From an uncultured beta proteobacterium (GTDB taxonomy: Bacteria > Pseudomonadota > Gammaproteobacteria > Burkholderiales > Rhodocyclaceae): 17,963 nucleotides of DNA. Location: positions 1 through 17,963 of the forward strand of contig CAIVZW010000282.1 of the NCBI GenBank assembly GCA_903910495.1, given 5' to 3'. Within the stretch, counting starts at the first letter, position 1. Each line of letters starts with the position of its first letter. Below, piece after piece: positions 16,364-17,963 of this stretch. Below the pieces are notes generated by a model that was given only the letters and a program-made list of their open reading frames with translations, did not search any database and was not told where the DNA came from. Made by a program: the position numbers and the translations under genes.

Positions 16364-17446
16364 ATGGAACGACTATTCAACTTCAGCGCCGGACCCGCGG
16401 CGCTCCCCCAGGAAGTTCTCGAACTGGCGCGTGACGAAATCGTCAATTGGCGCGGTTGCGGCATGTCGGTCATGGAAATGTCGCATCGCGGCAAGGAGTA
16501 CATGAGCATCCAGGCCGAAGCCGAGGCCGATCTGCGCGAGTTGATGGGCATTCCCGCCAACTACAAGGTGTTGTTTTTGCAAGGCGGTGCGTCCAGCCAG
16601 TTCGCCATGGTGCCGATGAATCTGCTGCGCGGCAAAGCCTCGGCCGACTACCTGAACACCGGTGAATGGTCGAAAAAGGCGATCAATGAAGCGAAGAAAT
16701 ACGGCGCGGTCAACGTCGTCGCTTCGTCGGAAGACAGGAATTTCTCCTACGCCCCGGTGCAGGAGGCCTGGAAGCTCGACCCGGACGCCGCCTACGTGCA
16801 CTACACACCGAACGAGACGATCGGCGGCGTGGAAATCTTCTGGACACCGCAGACCGGCGACGTGCCGCTGGTCGCCGACATGTCCTCGACCATCCTGTCG
16901 CGCCCGATTGACGTCTCGAAGTTCGCCCTGATTTACTTTGGTGCGCAAAAAAATGTCGGCCCGGCCGGCCTGACGATTGTCATCGTACGCGACGACCTGC
17001 TCGGCCAGACGCTCAAGGGAACGCCGACCATGTTCGACTACGTGACACATTCGGAAAACGAGTCGATGTACAACACTCCGCCGACCTACGCCATCTACAT
17101 TGCCGGTCTGGTGTTCAAGATGCTCAAGGCCAAGGGCGGTCTGGCGGCCATGGAAAAAACCAACCGCGCCAAAGCGCAGCTGCTCTACGACTTTCTCGAT
17201 GTCTCCAGCTTCTTCAAGTCGCCGGTAGCGCGCGAAAACCGTTCGCTGATGAACATCCCCTTCACTCTCAAGAACGAAACGCTCGACGATGAATTCCTCA
17301 AGGCCGCCAAGGCGCGCAACATGGTGCAACTCAAGGGGCACCGTTCGGTCGGCGGCATGCGCGCATCGATCTACAACGCCATGCCCATCGAAGGCGTACA
17401 GACGCTGGTCAATCTCATGAAGGACTTTGAAAAGCAGCACGGCTGA
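16364..17446 (+). CDS. serC: Phosphoserine aminotransferase SerC
   Basis: SerC is a PLP enzyme that converts 3-phosphohydroxypyruvate and glutamate to phosphoserine; it also works on the related vitamin B6 precursor. The 360 residues match the family. Motifs are FNFSAGPAALPQEVL, MSVMEMSHRGKEY, FLQGGASSQFAMVPMNLL, YLNTGEWSKKA, ADMSSTILSRPIDVSKF, GAQKNVGPAG with the PLP lysine K196, and HRSVGGMRASIYNAMP near the end. AAGGAAA lies about eight bases before the ATG. serA follows in the same direction after a structured 173-base gap. Confidence 0.97.
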   Translation: MERLFNFSAGPAALPQEVLELARDEIVNWRGCGMSVMEMSHRGKEYMSIQAEAEADLRELMGIPANYKVLFLQGGASSQFAMVPMNLLRGKASADYLNTGEWSKKAINEAKKYGAVNVVASSEDRNFSYAPVQEAWKLDPDAAYVHYTPNETIGGVEIFWTPQTGDVPLVADMSSTILSRPIDVSKFALIYFGAQKNVGPAGLTIVIVRDDLLGQTLKGTPTMFDYVTHSENESMYNTPPTYAIYIAGLVFKMLKAKGGLAAMEKTNRAKAQLLYDFLDVSSFFKSPVARENRSLMNIPFTLKNETLDDEFLKAAKARNMVQLKGHRSVGGMRASIYNAMPIEGVQTLVNLMKDFEKQHG

Positions 17447-17463
17447 AACGTCACAATCAAGCG

Positions 17464-17540
17464 CAACGAACAGCGCAAAGACTCCCTGCAAGGCGACGAA
17501 GGGATGGGCTTTGCGGCGTGTTCGTTGTACCCCAAGGGTA
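17464..17540 (+). other. Nested stem-loops in the serC-serA gap
   Basis: caacgaaca (17464-17472) pairs with 17519-17527, gcaaag (17475-17480) with 17509-17514, and tccct (17483-17487) with 17500-17504, giving one long interrupted stem with a 12-base loop. A small hairpin, taccc/gggta, follows at 17528-17540. No U-run follows, so it is not a plain terminator. It may protect the serC mRNA end, attenuate, or be a leader structure of serA. Confidence 0.6.
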
Positions 17541-17619
17541 TTTCCTGCGGGGCATGTGCGCCGTGGTTTAACCGCTTTTCAAGTCAACGCCATACAAACC
17601 ATACATAGAGGAACACAGC

Positions 17620-17963
17620 ATGACGCGTAAGATCCAGACGCTTAATTCAATTTCCAAGAAGGGGCTCTCGCGGCTTCCCGAGGGTTATACCGTCGCTAAT
17701 GACATGGCCGACCCGGACGCCATTCTGGTGCGTTCCCAGGTCATGCATGAGCTGCCCATTCCGGCCAGCGTGATGGCCATCGGCCGCGCCGGTGCCGGTA
17801 CCAACAACATCCCGATCAAGGCCATGAGCGAGCGCGGCGTGGTCGTCTTCAACGCCCCCGGGGCCAATGCCAATGCGGTCAAGGAACTGGTCATCGCCGG
17901 CATGCTGATAGGCACGCGCAACATTTTCCCGGCACTGACTTTCGTCGGTGGACTGCAGGGCGA
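17620..17963 (+). CDS. serA: 3-phosphoglycerate dehydrogenase SerA, 5' part
   Basis: The frame runs from the ATG at 17620, with AGAGGAA upstream, to the window edge; about 114 residues are visible. It would oxidise 3-phosphoglycerate to 3-phosphohydroxypyruvate, the SerC substrate. The N-terminus MTRKIQTLNSISKKGLSRLP, then PDAILVRSQ, AIGRAGAGTNNIPIKAMSERG and VVFNAPGANANAVKELV, are clear PGDH blocks. The style (IKTLNxIS start, RAGAGxNNIP, NANAVKELV) is closer to the compact enzymes of Firmicutes and Bacteroidetes than to E. coli SerA. The NAD-binding GxGxxG motif and any ACT domain lie beyond the edge. Confidence 0.92.
   Translation, partial: MTRKIQTLNSISKKGLSRLPEGYTVANDMADPDAILVRSQVMHELPIPASVMAIGRAGAGTNNIPIKAMSERGVVVFNAPGANANAVKELVIAGMLIGTRNIFPALTFVGGLQG

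Noticed and set aside
16373..17491. Minus-strand open frame of 372 codons opposite serC
   Set aside because: It covers serC in antisense with low-complexity composition and no recognisable motif.

Overview
The window looks like a chromosomal piece of a betaproteobacterium, probably from the Rhodocyclales. The evidence is the high coding GC and the gene run hda - HAD phosphatase - pcnB - folK - deoxynucleoside kinase - panB - panC - panD - serC - serA, with purM divergent from hda. This rests on gene order and protein resemblance judged by eye; no search was run.

Region 1 (1-3527) is accessory DNA. It opens with the last codons of a spore-coat-U (SCPU) type protein, which carries an in-frame stop at its visible left edge. 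A complete recombinase-in-trio (RIT) element follows, about 3.2 kb, bounded by 36-bp terminal inverted repeats at 189-224 and 3328-3363 (35 of 36 identical). Its three genes, ritA, ritB and ritC, lie on the minus strand with overlapping stops and starts, and each protein keeps a full tyrosine-recombinase catalytic set. The left end carries two further 13-6-13 bp palindromes that look like tyrosine-recombinase sites; the right end has no matching structures.

Region 2 (3528-8709) holds miaA (tRNA modification), a convergent membrane PAS-GGDEF diguanylate cyclase whose stop codon overlaps that of miaA, an LctP-family lactate-type permease with a strong terminator, a mostly empty AT-richer spacer and a small protein of unknown function.

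Region 3 (8727-17963) is housekeeping. purM (purines) is on the minus strand. Reading rightwards are hda (replication control), a HAD phosphatase, pcnB (RNA polyadenylation), folK (folate), a deoxynucleoside kinase, and panB/panC/panD, which supply pantoate, pantothenate and beta-alanine for coenzyme A. PanB uses a folate cofactor, so folK next to it makes metabolic sense. serC and the 5' part of serA (serine synthesis) close the window; serine supplies one-carbon units to folate.

The least-explained structures are the RIT left-end palindromes, a 27-codon mini-ORF bridging folK and the kinase with stop/start overlaps on both sides, a long imperfect hairpin repeat between panB and panC with a likely remnant before miaA, and a nested stem-loop in the serC-serA gap. 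I saw no CRISPR array, tRNA or rRNA. The RIT element belongs to a known class; no wholly new system stands out.
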